DNA of 64,000 bases from Mya arenaria (taxonomy: Eukaryota > Mollusca > Bivalvia > Myida > Myidae). Shown here in pieces: positions 12,394 to 25,130 of this stretch; within the stretch, counting starts at the first letter, position 1, and the number at the start of each line of letters is the position of its first letter. The position numbers and the translations under genes are program-made. A model generated the notes under the pieces. It worked only from the letters and a program-made list of their open reading frames with translations. It had not been told where the DNA came from and made no database searches. The stretch spans positions 34,929,178 to 34,993,177 of the forward strand of contig NC_069123.1 in NCBI RefSeq assembly GCF_026914265.1. Direction: 5' to 3'.

Positions 12394-13433
12394 TTAATAT
12401 AAAAATCAACACAGACAGAGAAGCCGTTAGGCATGCCCCTATTGACAGCATATATGCAATGGCAGAAGGCTTCGAACCTGACGTCGTTAGTGATTTCCCC
12501 TCTGCTAAAGGCGCTCGGAACAGAATCCCTCGAATAATGCACCAGATGTGGATATCAGACGAAGTGGACAAAGATACAAGTGATATTATAAATGTACCTA
12601 TAAAGTTTGAGGCGTCAGTAAAGTCATTCTTTAATATTCATTGTCCAGCCAAATGGGAATACATGTTTTGGAACAGAGAAAAGGCCAGAACACTAATAAC
12701 AGAAAGATACGAATGGTTTCTACCCGTATTTGACAGCTACACAGAAAACATTCTGAAAGGTGATGTGTTAAGGTATATAGTTTTGTACGAATTTGGAGGT
12801 GTTTACGCTGATCTTGACCTTACATTTCTAAGACCACTAGACAGGGTAACTGTAAAATACCCTTGTGTGTTGACACTGGAACCCTTTGAACACCCGGTTT
12901 TCTTCAATGGCCAACCATACAGGTTAAATAACAATCTTATATTCTGTCGACGTGGGCACCCTTTTATGAAACTCCTGATCGACACATTGCCATATTCAAG
13001 AATGATGGTAAACAACCTAGACATATCTGGGCCAAGCTTCATTACCATGTGTTACCTTATGTATTCTAAACTATCAAAGGATGAAATATTTCATGCTAAC
13101 CAAAAGAAATACCAAGATGGTGTTGAACCATTCTTCTATAAAGGAAGTCAAACATTTAAAGAGGATGACTCGTTATATATGGCTAACACCCAATTTTTCT
13201 CTTTGCCAGTTGATAATGCCGATAATGACAAATGCAACAAGAATCAAACTCTTACGCTTGTTCAAAGGATGTGTGCATACCTGGCAAAACGAAGCTTCCC
13301 GAGGACAATAAATAACTTTACCTTTACCAAGCACGCCTGGGCAAATTCAAATATTAGTCCTCAGAAATTTAAGAAAACCGTTGAACTAAGGAAGAATTTG
13401 ATGTGGAATGCAAATATGTCGAATTGCCATTAA
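12394..13433 (+). CDS. second GT32-type glycosyltransferase catalytic exon
   Basis: Open from a phase-1 acceptor (TTTCTTTCAG at 12384-12393) to the stop at 13433, about 345 residues. Family motifs are NRIPRIMHQMW, then GDVLRYIVLYEFGGVYADLD, whose Asp-Leu-Asp is the DXD metal site, and FLRPLDRV. It resembles the catalytic exon of the upstream gene but is clearly diverged, and it lacks that gene's Cys-rich stretch near QCYGNGQRRRC. No separate signal-anchor exon was found between 9912 and 12393. Its acceptor phase matches exon 3 of the upstream gene, so it may be an alternative last exon, or a separate gene whose small first exons were missed. An internal Met at 12459 is possible but would discard conserved upstream residues and give no membrane anchor. 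Confidence 0.78.
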
Positions 13434-14349
13434 GTGTCTTTATAACAGAAATATACAGATATTACGACAACAAATTATTTTCTTATTTGTGGAAGAATTA
13501 AGTAATATAATTACCGATTTGTTTTTCCATTGCTTGTTTTTATAGTTTTCATTTTGATTATACTGCTGGAAACTGTCAAATCTCATATCTAGACTAAAAG
13601 GTATCATACTTATATGTATGTTATTGTATTTTAAGAATTTGAAATGTAATGTTACTGTTAATCTTAGTATATTTTAACCCCTTCTTTGTAGTGTTTTATG
13701 AATGTATACTTTGGTCTTGTTCAAGCTTGAAAAGGTTTAGAATGATTTTGAAATAACTTTACCACCTGTCCAACTCTCAAAAAATAACGTGAAACCATGA
13801 ACAGTAAATAACAGATCATGTTCATTGAATTAAAAAAAATATGATTAGACAATGGTTTATGCATAAGATGTTTATCATGATGTAAATTGAACAATATAAA
13901 GAAAATCATTGTACATTTGTTATATCCATGTAGAAAGCAATATGGTTAGTAAATTCATGCACAACAGGAATCATAATTTATAGTTGTATCAATGGTATAA
14001 CACATAATTCTAATTAGATCAATTCCAGACAAGCGACTTTGATGAAGAGGGCATGAACAATGCATATTCATTCATCATATGCAATAATCATTTGTTTATG
14101 TATTGTTTATAAAGGTATCCCACCCTCATGCCTGCAGCATCGCTTTGCAAGCTGAGACGCCATCACAACTTGAGATGGAAGTTGTCGCAATTCCAGTCAA
14201 ATCCATATATCAAAAGTATTAAAACACGGTTCTAGATACTCTTGTAATACTCTTACACCTTTTGATAAAACCGTGCCTGATATAAAGTAGCGGCTCTTAG
14301 TAAAGTACCGTAATTCTCTTTTACTGGGTAAAAACTGAGCACCCCAAAT
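13434..14349. other. non-coding flank, nothing recognised
   Basis: AT-rich sequence after the GT32 stop. No exon with family homology, no RNA gene and no clear repeat was seen. The region should include the 3' UTR of the GT32 exon. Confidence 0.4.
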
Positions 14350-14399
14350 GTCACGGTATTATTAATTCCGATTGCGATCCAAGTAATTAAAGCTACTGG

Positions 14400-14486
14400 C
14401 ACCAATTGTTAATGTATACTTTCGGTTTGACGCGTTTGGGGATCATAAACCTGCGACCCTCCACTCGATCACTGAGCTATCGGGGC
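14400..14486 (-). mobile_element. tRNA-derived SINE-like head
   Basis: On the minus strand the sequence starts GCCCCGATAGCTCAGTGATC at 14486, which fits a tRNA A box (TAGCTCAGTGATCGAGTG). It then shows GCAGGTTTATGATCCC, which fits a degenerate B box, at about 14438-14453. It cannot be a functional tRNA because the stem sequence is missing and the text continues into unrelated tail sequence. The body may extend toward about 14100. Confidence 0.55.
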
Positions 14487-15690
14487 GGTAACAGAAGACT
14501 GTTCAAAAATGGCCGAACTTATGTTTTTATCGATCACCACGTATCTCGTTAATTTGACCTTAGCAACTACCTTCATTCATATAAATCAACGACTTCCTTA
14601 GCAACCGTTAAATTTCTTATCAAACAATGATAACCTCAGCAACCAGAAAATTTCCGAGCATCCACTAACTGTTTCAACAATCTATGTCGCAAGTATTTTT
14701 TTTTTAAATAAGAACGTTTTGGTCAAGAACATTTCACCTAGGGCAATGCTCTTCACTGCACCGATAGAATACTCATATTGTCTTAGGCGTCATTTGATTA
14801 ATTGTTAATATAACTACCAACGTTGTTTGCTGGTCAAAAATAATAACTCGATAATTGTTTGAACTAAGAATATTAAGCTTCATTTCCATATTGCATTTGA
14901 CAAGAATATGATCCTTATAATTTTGTAGTCAATAGGGCATTGGTCTTATATGCTATCTGTAAAATGTTTTTTTCTCGCAATATCTGCAAAATGGTATGGT
15001 TAAGGATGATGAAACTTATAAATACTTTGCAATGCAACAATGGATGACCCGCTGTGGATTTGAAATAAAGAAGTTCAATGATCAATGTCATTGTCTTCAG
15101 TTATTTCAGTAAATTTGTACGCTAATTTATAAGCAATGCATTTCTTCTTTTAAACTACCTTACTCAATATTGAACATGTTTCTTTTATGGCGGCACCGAG
15201 GTTGAAAACTATTTTATACACAATTATTTAAACATAGTTCAAGGTAAAAAAATGAAGATAAATAGGGCTGACGTAAATGAGACAGATGGGTTGAACAACT
15301 ATCCAAAACAATGATTTACCTTGCATTAAAGCAAACAGAGGAGTGTTCCAAATGTTTTGTTCCTCAATATTTGGTTAAAATTGTATCATGGGCACGTGTA
15401 CAGATCGGGAAAGGGTTTAGTCGCCAACTTGAAATATTTCTAGTGGATTACAAGTAGTACTACTGATAGGATATTGTTGTCGCATAAATTTCCTTCATTG
15501 ACCATTTATATATTTAAGGTTTATGTATGCTCATTAGTCTGCGCATGCAAACCGAAAGGCGAACATATGAAAATACTCCATGTAGCAGAGTAAAAATACG
15601 ACTTATGGCATGTGGCCGAAAATACTATAATAAGCCAATTAAAGATTCGAAAATACGCAATATTACTGTTTTTGTAATTTTCCCGAAACA
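14487..15690. other. non-coding region, nothing recognised
   Basis: No protein family, RNA gene or strong repeat was identified. The short open frames here have no conserved motif. Confidence 0.35.
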
Positions 15691-15691
15691 T

Positions 15692-15815
15692 AACGTATTT
15701 TCGACACACCATTTGGCGTATTATTTCGATCTACCATTTGGCGAAATGACGTATTTTCGACCCCTTATTTAGCGTATTGACGTGTTTTCGACCCACCATC
15801 CGGCGTATTGTAGTA
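15692..15815. repeat. short degenerate tandem repeat (about 26-33 bp unit, four copies)
   Basis: ACGTATTTTCGACACACCAT and its variants (TTTCGATCTACCATTTGGCG, TATTTTCGACCCCTTATTTA, TGTTTTCGACCCACCATCCG) follow each other head to tail, each ending in a GGCGTATT- or AGCGTATT-like tail. Confidence 0.7.
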
Positions 15816-16109
15816 CCTTCGTATTCTCTCTCCGCTCATGCGTATAGTCTCAGAAATCAACCGCCATTACCTGATTTATACTACATATTTTACAATAGGC
15901 ACTTTTATAAATATTTGAAAAACACGATTGCAAAGAACATGTGACTCAAAATTTCGCATGTTAAATAACTACTTTTGGTGCAATTTGAAGCGAGAAATGA
16001 TTTATTTGGATTTTGAATAATGCTATAAGACGACTTCAAGAAGGGAGGTAATTGCGGGATGATAATAAAAAAGAAAATCCATACGGGTAATTGTTTATCT
16101 TTGCCCTTG

Positions 16110-17597
16110 GGAAGAATATGATGATATGGGAGACGATATGATGATATGGGACACAATATGATGATATAAGAGGCGATAAGATGATATGGGAGGCGATATG
16201 ATGACATAGGAGACGATAAGATGATGACATTTGGGAGAATAGGATGATATGGGACACGATAAGATGATATAGGACACGATATGATACAATGGGAGGCGAT
16301 ATGATACTATGGCAGACGATATGATGGTATGGGAGACGATATGATACAATGGGAGACGATATGATGCTATGGCAGGCGATATGATACAATGGGAGACGAT
16401 ATGATACAACGGGAGACGATTTGATACAATGGGCGACGATATGATGCTATGGGAGGCGATATGAAACAATGGGAGACGATATGATACAATGGGAGGCAAT
16501 ATGATACAATGGGAGACGATATGATGATATGGGACACGATATGGACACGATATGATGATATGGGACACAATAAGATGGTATGAGACACGGTATGATGATA
16601 TGAGGCACGGTATGATAATATGAGACACGATATGATGATATAAGACACGATATTATGAAGTGGGAGACGATATGATGAAATGGGACACGAAATGATGATA
16701 TGAGACACGATATGATGATATGAGACACGATATGACGAAATGGGAGACTATATGATGATATGGGACAAGATATGATGAAATGGGACACGATATGGACACG
16801 ATATGATGCTATGGGACACAATATAATGGTATGAGACACGATATGATGATACGAGGCACGATTTGATAATATGAGACACGATATGATGATATGAGACACG
16901 ATATGATGAAGTGGGAGACGATATGATGATATGGGACACGATATGATGATATGAGACACGATATGATGGTATGAGACACGATATGACGAAAAGGGAGGCT
17001 ATATGATGATATGGGACAAGATATGATGATATGGGACACGATATGATGATATGAGACACAATATGATGATATGAGGCACGATATGATGATATTGGACACT
17101 GTATGATGGTATGGGACACGAAATGATGATTATAAGGGGAACGATATGATGCTAACAATGGGACCATATGTAAGACGATATGATGACATTGAGGATCGTG
17201 TGATGATATGGGACAAATATCATGATCTTGGACAAGATATGATAATATGGGAGACGATATGATGTTTACATGGGGACAATATGAATGTTATATGGGGAAC
17301 AATATATTGTTTACATGGGGAACGATATGATGATAACGTTGGAGACAATTTGATCATATGTGAGTCGATAAGATGTCATTGGGGACCATATAATGATATG
17401 GGGCACGGAATGATGATATGGGGGACAATATGATGGTTATATGAGGAACGATATGATGATAATATTGGGGACAAAATGATCATATGTGAGCCGATATGAT
17501 GCCATTGATGATCATATGATGATATGGGACAAAATATGATACTATAGGAGGCGATAAGAAAATATGAGACACAATATGATGATATGGGACACGGTAT
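16110..17597. repeat. 20-bp minisatellite array
   Basis: About 70 tandem variants of a 20-bp unit of the type GGGACACGATATGATGATAT. Variants include GGGAGACGATATGATACAAT. The array becomes irregular after about 17150. A 20-bp unit without stops on the minus strand opens all three minus frames for long distances, giving spurious His/Ile/Ser/Tyr/Pro-rich frames. The right end runs directly into the caspase-like fragment. Confidence 0.95.
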
Positions 17598-17744
17598 GAT
17601 TATAGGCGATTATAGAAGATTTGATTGAAGATGTCAAAAAAGACGAAAGATTTGTTGATGATATAAACAAAGAAATCCTTGAAAAACTTGAGCTTCCGCT
17701 CACGACGTCAACATTAACAAACTCGTGGTGTTTAAAAAATAAAG
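17597..17744 (+). pseudogene. C-terminal fragment of a caspase-like gene
   Basis: Reads IEDLIEDVKKDERFVDDINK then EILEKLELPLTTSTLT. This matches the last 45 or so residues of the caspase-like genes at 23303, 43324 and 50554. A one-base loss after TSTLT shifts the frame, so the shared KLVVFKK ending becomes NSWCLKN. Nothing of the p20 part is present upstream, because the minisatellite begins there. Diverged downstream similarity (near 18281) to the 3' flank of the intact copies suggests a once complete gene truncated by the array. Confidence 0.8.
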
Positions 17745-18099
17745 ACCTTATTTCAGAAGATATTTTGGTTTTGCATTTTGTGATTGCACAAATCAAACAT
17801 ATTATGAAATTTAAATATACTATATACGGATCTACACACTGCAATAAAGAAGTATGCAACATCAACTTCTTAAGCCTCGACATGGAATTGGGAAATATCA
17901 AGGTGAAGGGCACCAACGAATATATTTTGCAGTGCAATCTAAAATATGTAAATAAAGAGTTTAATCAACGGAGGATTCTCCTCGTGGCGGATTGGTCCAT
18001 CCAGATATGTATTCCGGGAAATGTTATATTACGTGTACATGCTATCGACCCTTTTTCATTCTACGATATTTCGTATAATCATTAAATAAATGCCATATT

Positions 18100-21000
18100 T
18101 TCATTCAAAGTTTATAACGTTTTCCCTTCATCAATACAAATTCGACTTGGCCTGTGACTATTACCTTGACCTTGGACAATGCGTACATACTCGTAAGAAT
18201 AATAAGTATGACATCGTAACATGATAACTGACTGACGTATCGAGTAATGATATTGGAACAGTTTTGAGAAGTCTTATGGGCGATTATAGACAAAACAATG
18301 TAAAATGAAATGCGAACAACGGGACACCTGTGATTTCGAGTGCTGATTACAGTCGCATCTGATAAGTCACACATGTGGCGTGTGATAGAATAATGAACAT
18401 TGAATTGCAATTCGCGTGCTGTAATTTAAGACGTAGAAGTGACTCTTGTAAATTATCAACAGTGACACCCGAAAGTAATATTCAACAAGAAGTTTAATGG
18501 TTACGAGAAATAAAGAAAGTGGTGTACACGCGTATATTGAACAGTCTCATATACAATCCCCTTTCTAATCTGATATAGCGTTCTTCATATTCATTATCTT
18601 ACATTAATTTCATCTTTAAGCTCAACTTGTGCATTACACTACTAGCAATATTATACTTCCTGGTTTATGGACAAAACAGTGTTTAAGTCCAAATAATCTA
18701 AATTTGAATTTGTCTTATTAAGAAGAAAGATGTTGGATGTTAAACTACTTGTTTTTATATTTGATCCACATGGGTATTTTGCATTCAAGTACCATACGTA
18801 TGAAGTTAAACCAGTAAATCGGATATGTTAGATTTATTGTAAGCAATTGGTGCATTTAATTATGCTCCATTGTTTTGGGGATAACGAATATCGATTATAA
18901 TCAAAGCGGAAAGAAGTATTCAAATTCGCATTAAAATCGATTCATGAAAGCCTAGAAAGACTATAGAAGCGGTAAGCGTGATTTTACATTTTTTACAATT
19001 CTGTTCACAGGCAATTACACTCGAATCCAAAAACTGATTACTGTAAGTTCCTGTCATTTCGTAAGAAAAGGTAATGTCCATTGATGTTTTTTTGATACAA
19101 TCAGCTATATCTATTAGGATATATGAACATTTTTTCATCTCGCAAGCGAATTGCTAAGTTAATTAAATGAAAACTACTTTTTATGGTAAGTTAAGTAAGG
19201 CAAAGTCTTTCAGTCTTCATGCTTCCATTTCCTGCGTCATTATCTACACTCATAATATAATCCCTTCGGTTAATCAGCAATATTTATTAAAGATTCGTCG
19301 GCTTGCTTTCACACGATTAGCGTTGCAATCTTATAAACGTTTTTACATAATCTGATCTTTAATTCGCCCTATTTTAAACCGCATAACACCATACGTCCAG
19401 GTTTCGAAACCCAACGTAATAATTACTTTTTGAAAGTAGATCTAATAATACATGAGTTCGAGCTTCTTTCTGTAGTTTTTCACATAAATAGTGCAGTACT
19501 AAAGTCAGCCTAAAAACCATAAGCTAATAAAAGTATTTATTTTTAGCATAAAAACAACACTATACCAACTTTTGCATTCTTTTTTAACTGCGTAAAATTA
19601 ACAAATCAACAAAATATCTGTTTCTTTTATGCTTATAGTCGGGGTTGCTTTGGTATTTTAATTTATTGTTCTGGTAAAAAGAGTGTTTGCTACGCTGCTA
19701 CACGTTGGATGCCACTTATGCAAAGTTTTGAATGGTGGTGATGTATGTCTCATTTCTACGCAGGTGCGTTTATTTTATAGTTAATTATATACTCGTGTTT
19801 CAGTGCAAACATTTTATAACAAAATCATAATTGAACTTTTTTTAATGCATCAATGTTTCAAAAAATAACAGTTAACGCGTGATTGTATTTTAAAGTACAT
19901 GTTTAACAGGGAATGGATACATGACCAACTTACACTGGTCGCTATTTACTGAATGAAAATTTGAATGGTCGAACGTGTTAGAAAATCCATTGCGGATTGT
20001 AAATGGATTAAAAATATATTTCCTTGTTTTCGAGCTTCATGATAGTGGTTATTAGATTACCCCTCATTGTCACGGAACAGTCTGATTCGCTTGAAGACGG
20101 GTCGTTTTATACATAAAGAGTGAAGACAACTCCTGGTTATTGGCAGATTTTGAGGCGTTAAATTCTCAGTTAACGGTTGTGTGAATTGTCCGGAAAGTTC
20201 GTATTACAGAGTAAAACTATTTAAATAGATATTTGATAGATGAAATTACATCAAATTTATGTTCGAACAGAAGCTTACGTCTGTAATATGTTGTTACAAA
20301 ACGTTAAACAACAGGATAACCATTTTAAGAATAAACGGTCAGTTGTAAATTTTAACAAGTATCTTTATCTTAACATAAGAAATCTTTTTTTTTATATAAA
20401 ATTACTTTCTGTTTCAAAGTGATGTGTTTAGTTTTAATGAAGGGGGGAGAATTACTACAATATGTTTTAAAAGATGTTTTTAAAGTTGATATGTTCACGC
20501 CTTATTTTGCAGAAAAACTAGCAAATGTTGATATTTCACTGATAAATACCATATTTCAACGAAAAGCATGAAAGAGGTTGTTCTGTTTTAACATAATTAT
20601 ATAGACTAACTAATCAATAGATTAGTCCCTTAAACGGCTAATTTAATTCCGTACAGAAAAAAAAATGGGCAAGTACAAATACGAGAAAATATTTTTCCGC
20701 CTGAAGTCATATAATCCAACTTGTATAACAGTCAGATTAATCATGAGGCCGAAAAATTCAAGATGACCGCCATAACCATGACTTTGTTAATAATCATAAA
20801 GTTGTGATACATGTGTTCTGAATAAATGCTGTATTTGGTGATAATTAATGAGTTTTAGGTATTAAGATGTTGAAAGGGAACTTTTTGCAATTTCTTACAA
20901 ATATTCATTAAGAACCAGATATTTTGTGGCAATCATTTTTTCCTTGAAAATGTGTATTAACAGCTTTAAATTGCAAATAATCCTATAATTTTAATACTTG

Positions 21001-21474
21001 ATGCTTTAAAAAAAAAATATGATGAAAATCAACATCCATACAATGCTTCCCAGTCTTTCAGATTTTTCTAACTTAATTTTGTGAATCTTTTGAGGACCAA
21101 ACAATCCAAGATGTCGTTAACGATGGCCGCCATAAATATCTTAAAGGTAAAGGTCAATGCCATTTCTAGGTCAAAGTACAAAATTGCAACATATTTTAGA
21201 TTTCTTTATAATTTTTCTTCAAATTGAAGCTAATGCAATTTTGTTATCATTTGTATCCAATATGGGATGTCAAAAGTGTAAATTTAATATTAGTTTAAAA
21301 TTACTTTTTTTATAAGATAAACATGAAGTGTTATTGTAAACGTAAGGATCCGCTCAGGATATCTCCAATATAGCCATATAATCCAAATCCATAACATGGC
21401 ATTGAGTACTTGGCTTAGTTATTGATGTTTATATGTAAAGCTACAATCACAAGTACAGTAGTCGAAAGTTTAAA
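18100..21474. other. non-coding region with decayed repeats
   Basis: No gene was recognised. The first few hundred bases weakly resemble the 3' flank of the caspase-like genes. The rest is AT-rich. Phrases like AAGATGACCGCCATAA (about 20761) and GATGGCCGCCATAAA (about 21123) suggest old interspersed repeats, but no boundaries could be set. Confidence 0.35.
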
Positions 21475-21665
21475 CATAAACCCCATTTAATGGCACAGGG
21501 TCAAAGACATAGAACACAAAAACAAAAAAAAATCACAAACCAAAAGCAACATGGAACAACAGCACAAAACTCAACAGGCCACACACTACATGTGTAATAT
21601 ATAAACATCTAGGGGTGTTTATCAACGATTGTTAGGTAGCGCCTAGGAACGGTCAGTAAAATGTA
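21475..21665 (-). repeat. dispersed repeat, copy 2
   Basis: The reverse complement carries the same ordered landmarks as 10530..10745 (GTTTATGTTTAAACT, TTTTTGTGTTCTATGT, TTTTGTGCTGTTGTTCCA, GACCGTTCCTAGGCG). Two copies in opposite orientation in one window indicate an abundant interspersed family. Confidence 0.6.
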
Positions 21666-21679
21666 AGTTTACTGGGGGT

Positions 21680-22520
21680 TTGTTTTTGAGTTGTACACGG
21701 GTTTGGTTGGCTTTGAATGGGCTTAATAGTTGCAAAAATGTGTACGGTTTTGAACGGCCTTTTGTGATAACCACATGGCTTTACTTGGCTCTGACTGGGC
21801 TCATGTATGGTTGCCAAAATATGGCCTGTCTAGCACTGGGTAGGCTTAATAAGAGCTGCGCATGGATTTGTTTGCTCTGAATAGGCTGATAAGTTGCAAA
21901 ACTGTAGTCTTTTTGGCTCCGAGTAGGCTTAACAAGAGTAGCACATGGGTATATTTAGCTCTGAATGGGCTTAATCATTGCGAACATCTATTAGGCAGTG
22001 AGAATGCTTAACTACAGCTGTTATTGAGCTTACTTGGAATTGAATAGGCTGATGGTTGCCAAAATGGGGTTATTGTAGCAATGAAAAGGCTTTTTTTGTG
22101 GTTTGTTTGGCACTGATTGGGATTTATGGGTGCCAAATGATTTAGTCTTTAAATGTTAATTAGAGCTGCAAATGGGTTTGTTGCCAAACTGTGTTACCTC
22201 GCAATAATAAAAGCTACACATGTATTTGTTTGGCTCAGAAATGGGTTAATGGTTGCTTACTTTCGTGACGATTGGCACTACGTCGGCTCAATATGAAATA
22301 CATATACCTATCTTTGTCTCTGAAGGGGTTATGGTTACAAACTCGTTGGCACAGATCGGGTATAATAAGGGCTGAATGTTTATGGTTTTCACGATGTGAT
22401 TTAATTGGTACTGACTAGGTTTGCCTGGAAAGGGCTTCATAGTGGCACATGAATGTGGCAAATTTGACACTGAGGATGCTTAATTCAAAGTACCCATGCG
22501 TTTGTTTGGCCCATTATGTG
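21680..22520. repeat. degenerate tandem repeat, roughly 85-110 bp units
   Basis: Recurring phrases TTTGTTTGGCTCTGAATGGG, CTTAATNGTTGCAAAA and GGTTGCCAAAATNNGG appear about every 100 bp in the same order, with considerable drift. The open frame at 21680..21880 is a by-product. Unit boundaries are approximate because of divergence. Confidence 0.6.
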
Positions 22521-23302
22521 CTGTATTGTAGTCCTAATTGAAATGATAGAAACCTGGACTGGATTAAGTATATAATATGAGGTTTGTTAAATATCTTTGA
22601 CTTTGTCTCGATAGGACTGGTTAGGCATTTGAAGGGTTTGTGTAGAAAAAATGTGTGTTTAAGAATGGAGATTGTTATGCTGCTTGATGTTTATTTTGGA
22701 AAATCCATCATTTGGTATTTTTGCACTAGATAAACTGTTATGCGGCAGAATTTAGATTTACTGTGACTGGGCTTATAGTTGACATGACACTGAATTGTTC
22801 TGAGAACCTATAAAGAACATTTTGGCCATAGTCGCTTTGTTGCGACCAGGAATATTTTAAATGAGATTAACGTCTTGCCGAATTCTTGCGCTCAATTACC
22901 AGTGACGTTTCTTCTCTATTCAGTCACATAACATACACCTATATTCCCTATATTCCCGGTCCTAGTGAGTCGAGTGATTACTATTGCCTTTAGCCGATAT
23001 AACAAACTTCTTTAACCGGAAGTAAATTGATAAATCATGCAATAGTGTAAGACGTATAACAAGTTTATATATTTACAATTAGTCGGGAACCCATTAAGTT
23101 AATCTTTAAAGGCTATATCAATGCGGTATGCAAGCATTTAGTTCTGTAATTATATGCTCCGATAAACACTTTATTGTTTGAAAATGTTTGCCGTCCTAGT
23201 GTCGTGTTTATAGCCAACGAGGATAGTATAAACTTCAGACGGTTTATAAATATGTCAGCTGTATGTGCCGGATATTTTTTTGTTCTGTGAAGACTTTTCT
23301 CA
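22521..23302. other. upstream flank of caspase-like copy A
   Basis: No gene was recognised. Unlike copies B and C, this flank shows no clear match to their duplicated upstream segment, apart from a short ACCGGAAGTAAATTG-like phrase near 23016. This may be a shared promoter element (ETS-like CCGGAAGT core). Confidence 0.35.
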
Positions 23303-24181
23303 ATGATGGCGGACAAGTTGTATAAAACAAAAAAAGTTTACGTTGCAGTGTTTTTAAATAAGAAACCAAATGAAAAGCTGAATATAAAAGTGTCAATCGA
23401 ACATAACGACGAGGAAGATATTGATGTCAACAAAATAAGAACACTTTGCAAAACATTACTGGGTTATGAACTTGAGCCAGACATTTTCATAAACAACAAA
23501 AAGGATGAAGTAAATGAAAAGCTAAAGAATATTTCCGAGACAATCGCGAAGGAGTATGATTGTTTTATGCTATTTTTCCTTGGGCAAATAGATCATTCGA
23601 AGGAAACCGACGACCAATCCCTTAAATTTCGATTTTGGGATGGTTCCTTGCCAATAGATGAAATCCAAAACTGTGTCAAAAAGTCTTCATATATGGCTGG
23701 AAAACCAAAAATATTTGTATTCCAAGCTGATGATACCCGTCTTTTACCGACTACTGTTAGGACTAAGGCAAAACCAATTGACGAAAAAGAAGAACCCGAG
23801 CAAAAGACAAAGAAAGTGCCAACTGACGCCGATATGTTGATTATCACTAGCACTATTCCACAACTTCTGGCAAATACACAGAATGAAAGATTTCTGCAAT
23901 ATACAGGATTTGTCCAAGAGAAAACAAAGGGCGTGCAACCAAGTGATTTGAGAGGCTCATTTTTAATTGAGACTTTTGTGGAAACATTGCTGGACAAGAG
24001 CAACAGAAATATTGATATTCTTACCCTGACCACAAAGATAAATGGTAAAATAGAAGATTTAAGTGAAAATGTCAGGAAAGACGAAAGATTTGATGATGAA
24101 ATTAATCAACAAATTTTAGACAAACTTGAGCTGCCGCTCACGACGTCAACGTTAACAAAACTCGTTGTGTTTAAAAAGTAG
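23303..24181 (+). CDS. caspase-like pseudoenzyme, copy A
   Basis: A single-exon 292-residue protein with a caspase p20/p10 layout and no CARD or DED prodomain. In p20, VYVAVFLNKK is the first core strand, EYDCFMLFFLGQ aligns with the 'DxDCFxxxxLSHG' strand, and MAGKPKIFVFQADDT aligns with 'LxGKPKIFFIQACRG'. In p10, TDADMLIITSTIPQLL and RGSFLIETFVETLL match 'ADFLxAYSTxPG' and 'GSWFIQxLCxxL'. The catalytic His (SHG) is Gln-like here and the catalytic Cys is Asp. The S1 Arg of 'RxG' is also not found. A role as a regulatory decoy or scaffold is only inference. It lies upstream of a convertase pseudogene. The last 70 bases and the 3' flank are nearly identical to copy C, while the 5' two thirds are much more diverged. 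Confidence 0.85.
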   Translation: MMADKLYKTKKVYVAVFLNKKPNEKLNIKVSIEHNDEEDIDVNKIRTLCKTLLGYELEPDIFINNKKDEVNEKLKNISETIAKEYDCFMLFFLGQIDHSKETDDQSLKFRFWDGSLPIDEIQNCVKKSSYMAGKPKIFVFQADDTRLLPTTVRTKAKPIDEKEEPEQKTKKVPTDADMLIITSTIPQLLANTQNERFLQYTGFVQEKTKGVQPSDLRGSFLIETFVETLLDKSNRNIDILTLTTKINGKIEDLSENVRKDERFDDEINQQILDKLELPLTTSTLTKLVVFKK

Positions 24182-25130
24182 ACACCTAATATCAAAAGGT
24201 ATATTTGATGTTCAGTTCTCCATTTTGTGTTTAGACAGATAATATGGATGCAAATTTGTACATTCATACCATGGAATGAATGTATAATTATGCTGATGTA
24301 TACGAGGATTAGATACTATAATTAATAAATACACAGATTCGACACTTTAAGCGTTGACCTTCAATTTAAAAAGTCAAGGTCAAGTTCACCAACACAGCGA
24401 GAATATTTTGATGTGCATTGTAAAGTTTTTACTGACTCAGGTTTTCAATAATTATTTTGTTACAGTTTGGAGTTAACTAGTGTCGATCATAAATAAAACA
24501 ATGTATGATAAAATGTGAACTGCTGGATATACATGTGATTTCGAATTTCGATAACATTCTCACCCGTTGAGTTACACACTTGGGAATGGAAAATAAACAC
24601 AGGATTGAAGTTATGCGTGTTGAATTTTACAAGACCGTTTACTATGTTTATTATCAACAGAGAGGACTTCATATTCAATATCAATGAATACAAATGATAA
24701 ATAAATGGATGGACGCATAATTATGTTATACGGATAACTAAAGATTAACCATCATTTTTAACTATTTTCTTATAAAGCTTGTATGTGTATTTTTGTTCAT
24801 AATAAACAGAATTACTAATTCTTGTTCACTAATGTCATTTTTATTATTATTCCATTTGTACGGATAACAAACGTGTTCAATTTAAGTCGAAATAAAATAC
24901 ACTCTAATTGTATTCCTTATGTCACCAAACTATGAAAGGAAGTTAGATACTACAATTAACTTCCTTTCATGTAATGCGGATTATTTACAACCGAGTTGAG
25001 GCTAGTTTAAACATAGTTACATACCTGTTTTGGCGATATCACATGTCGGTTAGAGATAATACATATCGTACATTCGTGGTTATTAAACGTTTGGACGTGA
25101 AGCAAACTAATATGATAGTTCTTCATATTA

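Noticed and set aside
14437-14486. Functional tRNA gene
   Set aside because: A- and B-box-like sequences are present but acceptor and anticodon stems do not form and the sequence continues into a SINE-like body.
15905-17167. Several overlapping minus-strand open frames rich in Ser/His/Ile/Tyr/Pro
   Set aside because: The 20-bp minisatellite unit contains no minus-strand stop in any frame. The three frames show the same peptide words in rotation, which a real gene would not.
16110-17597. CRISPR-like array
   Set aside because: Units are contiguous with no unique spacers, and the genome is eukaryotic. It is a minisatellite.
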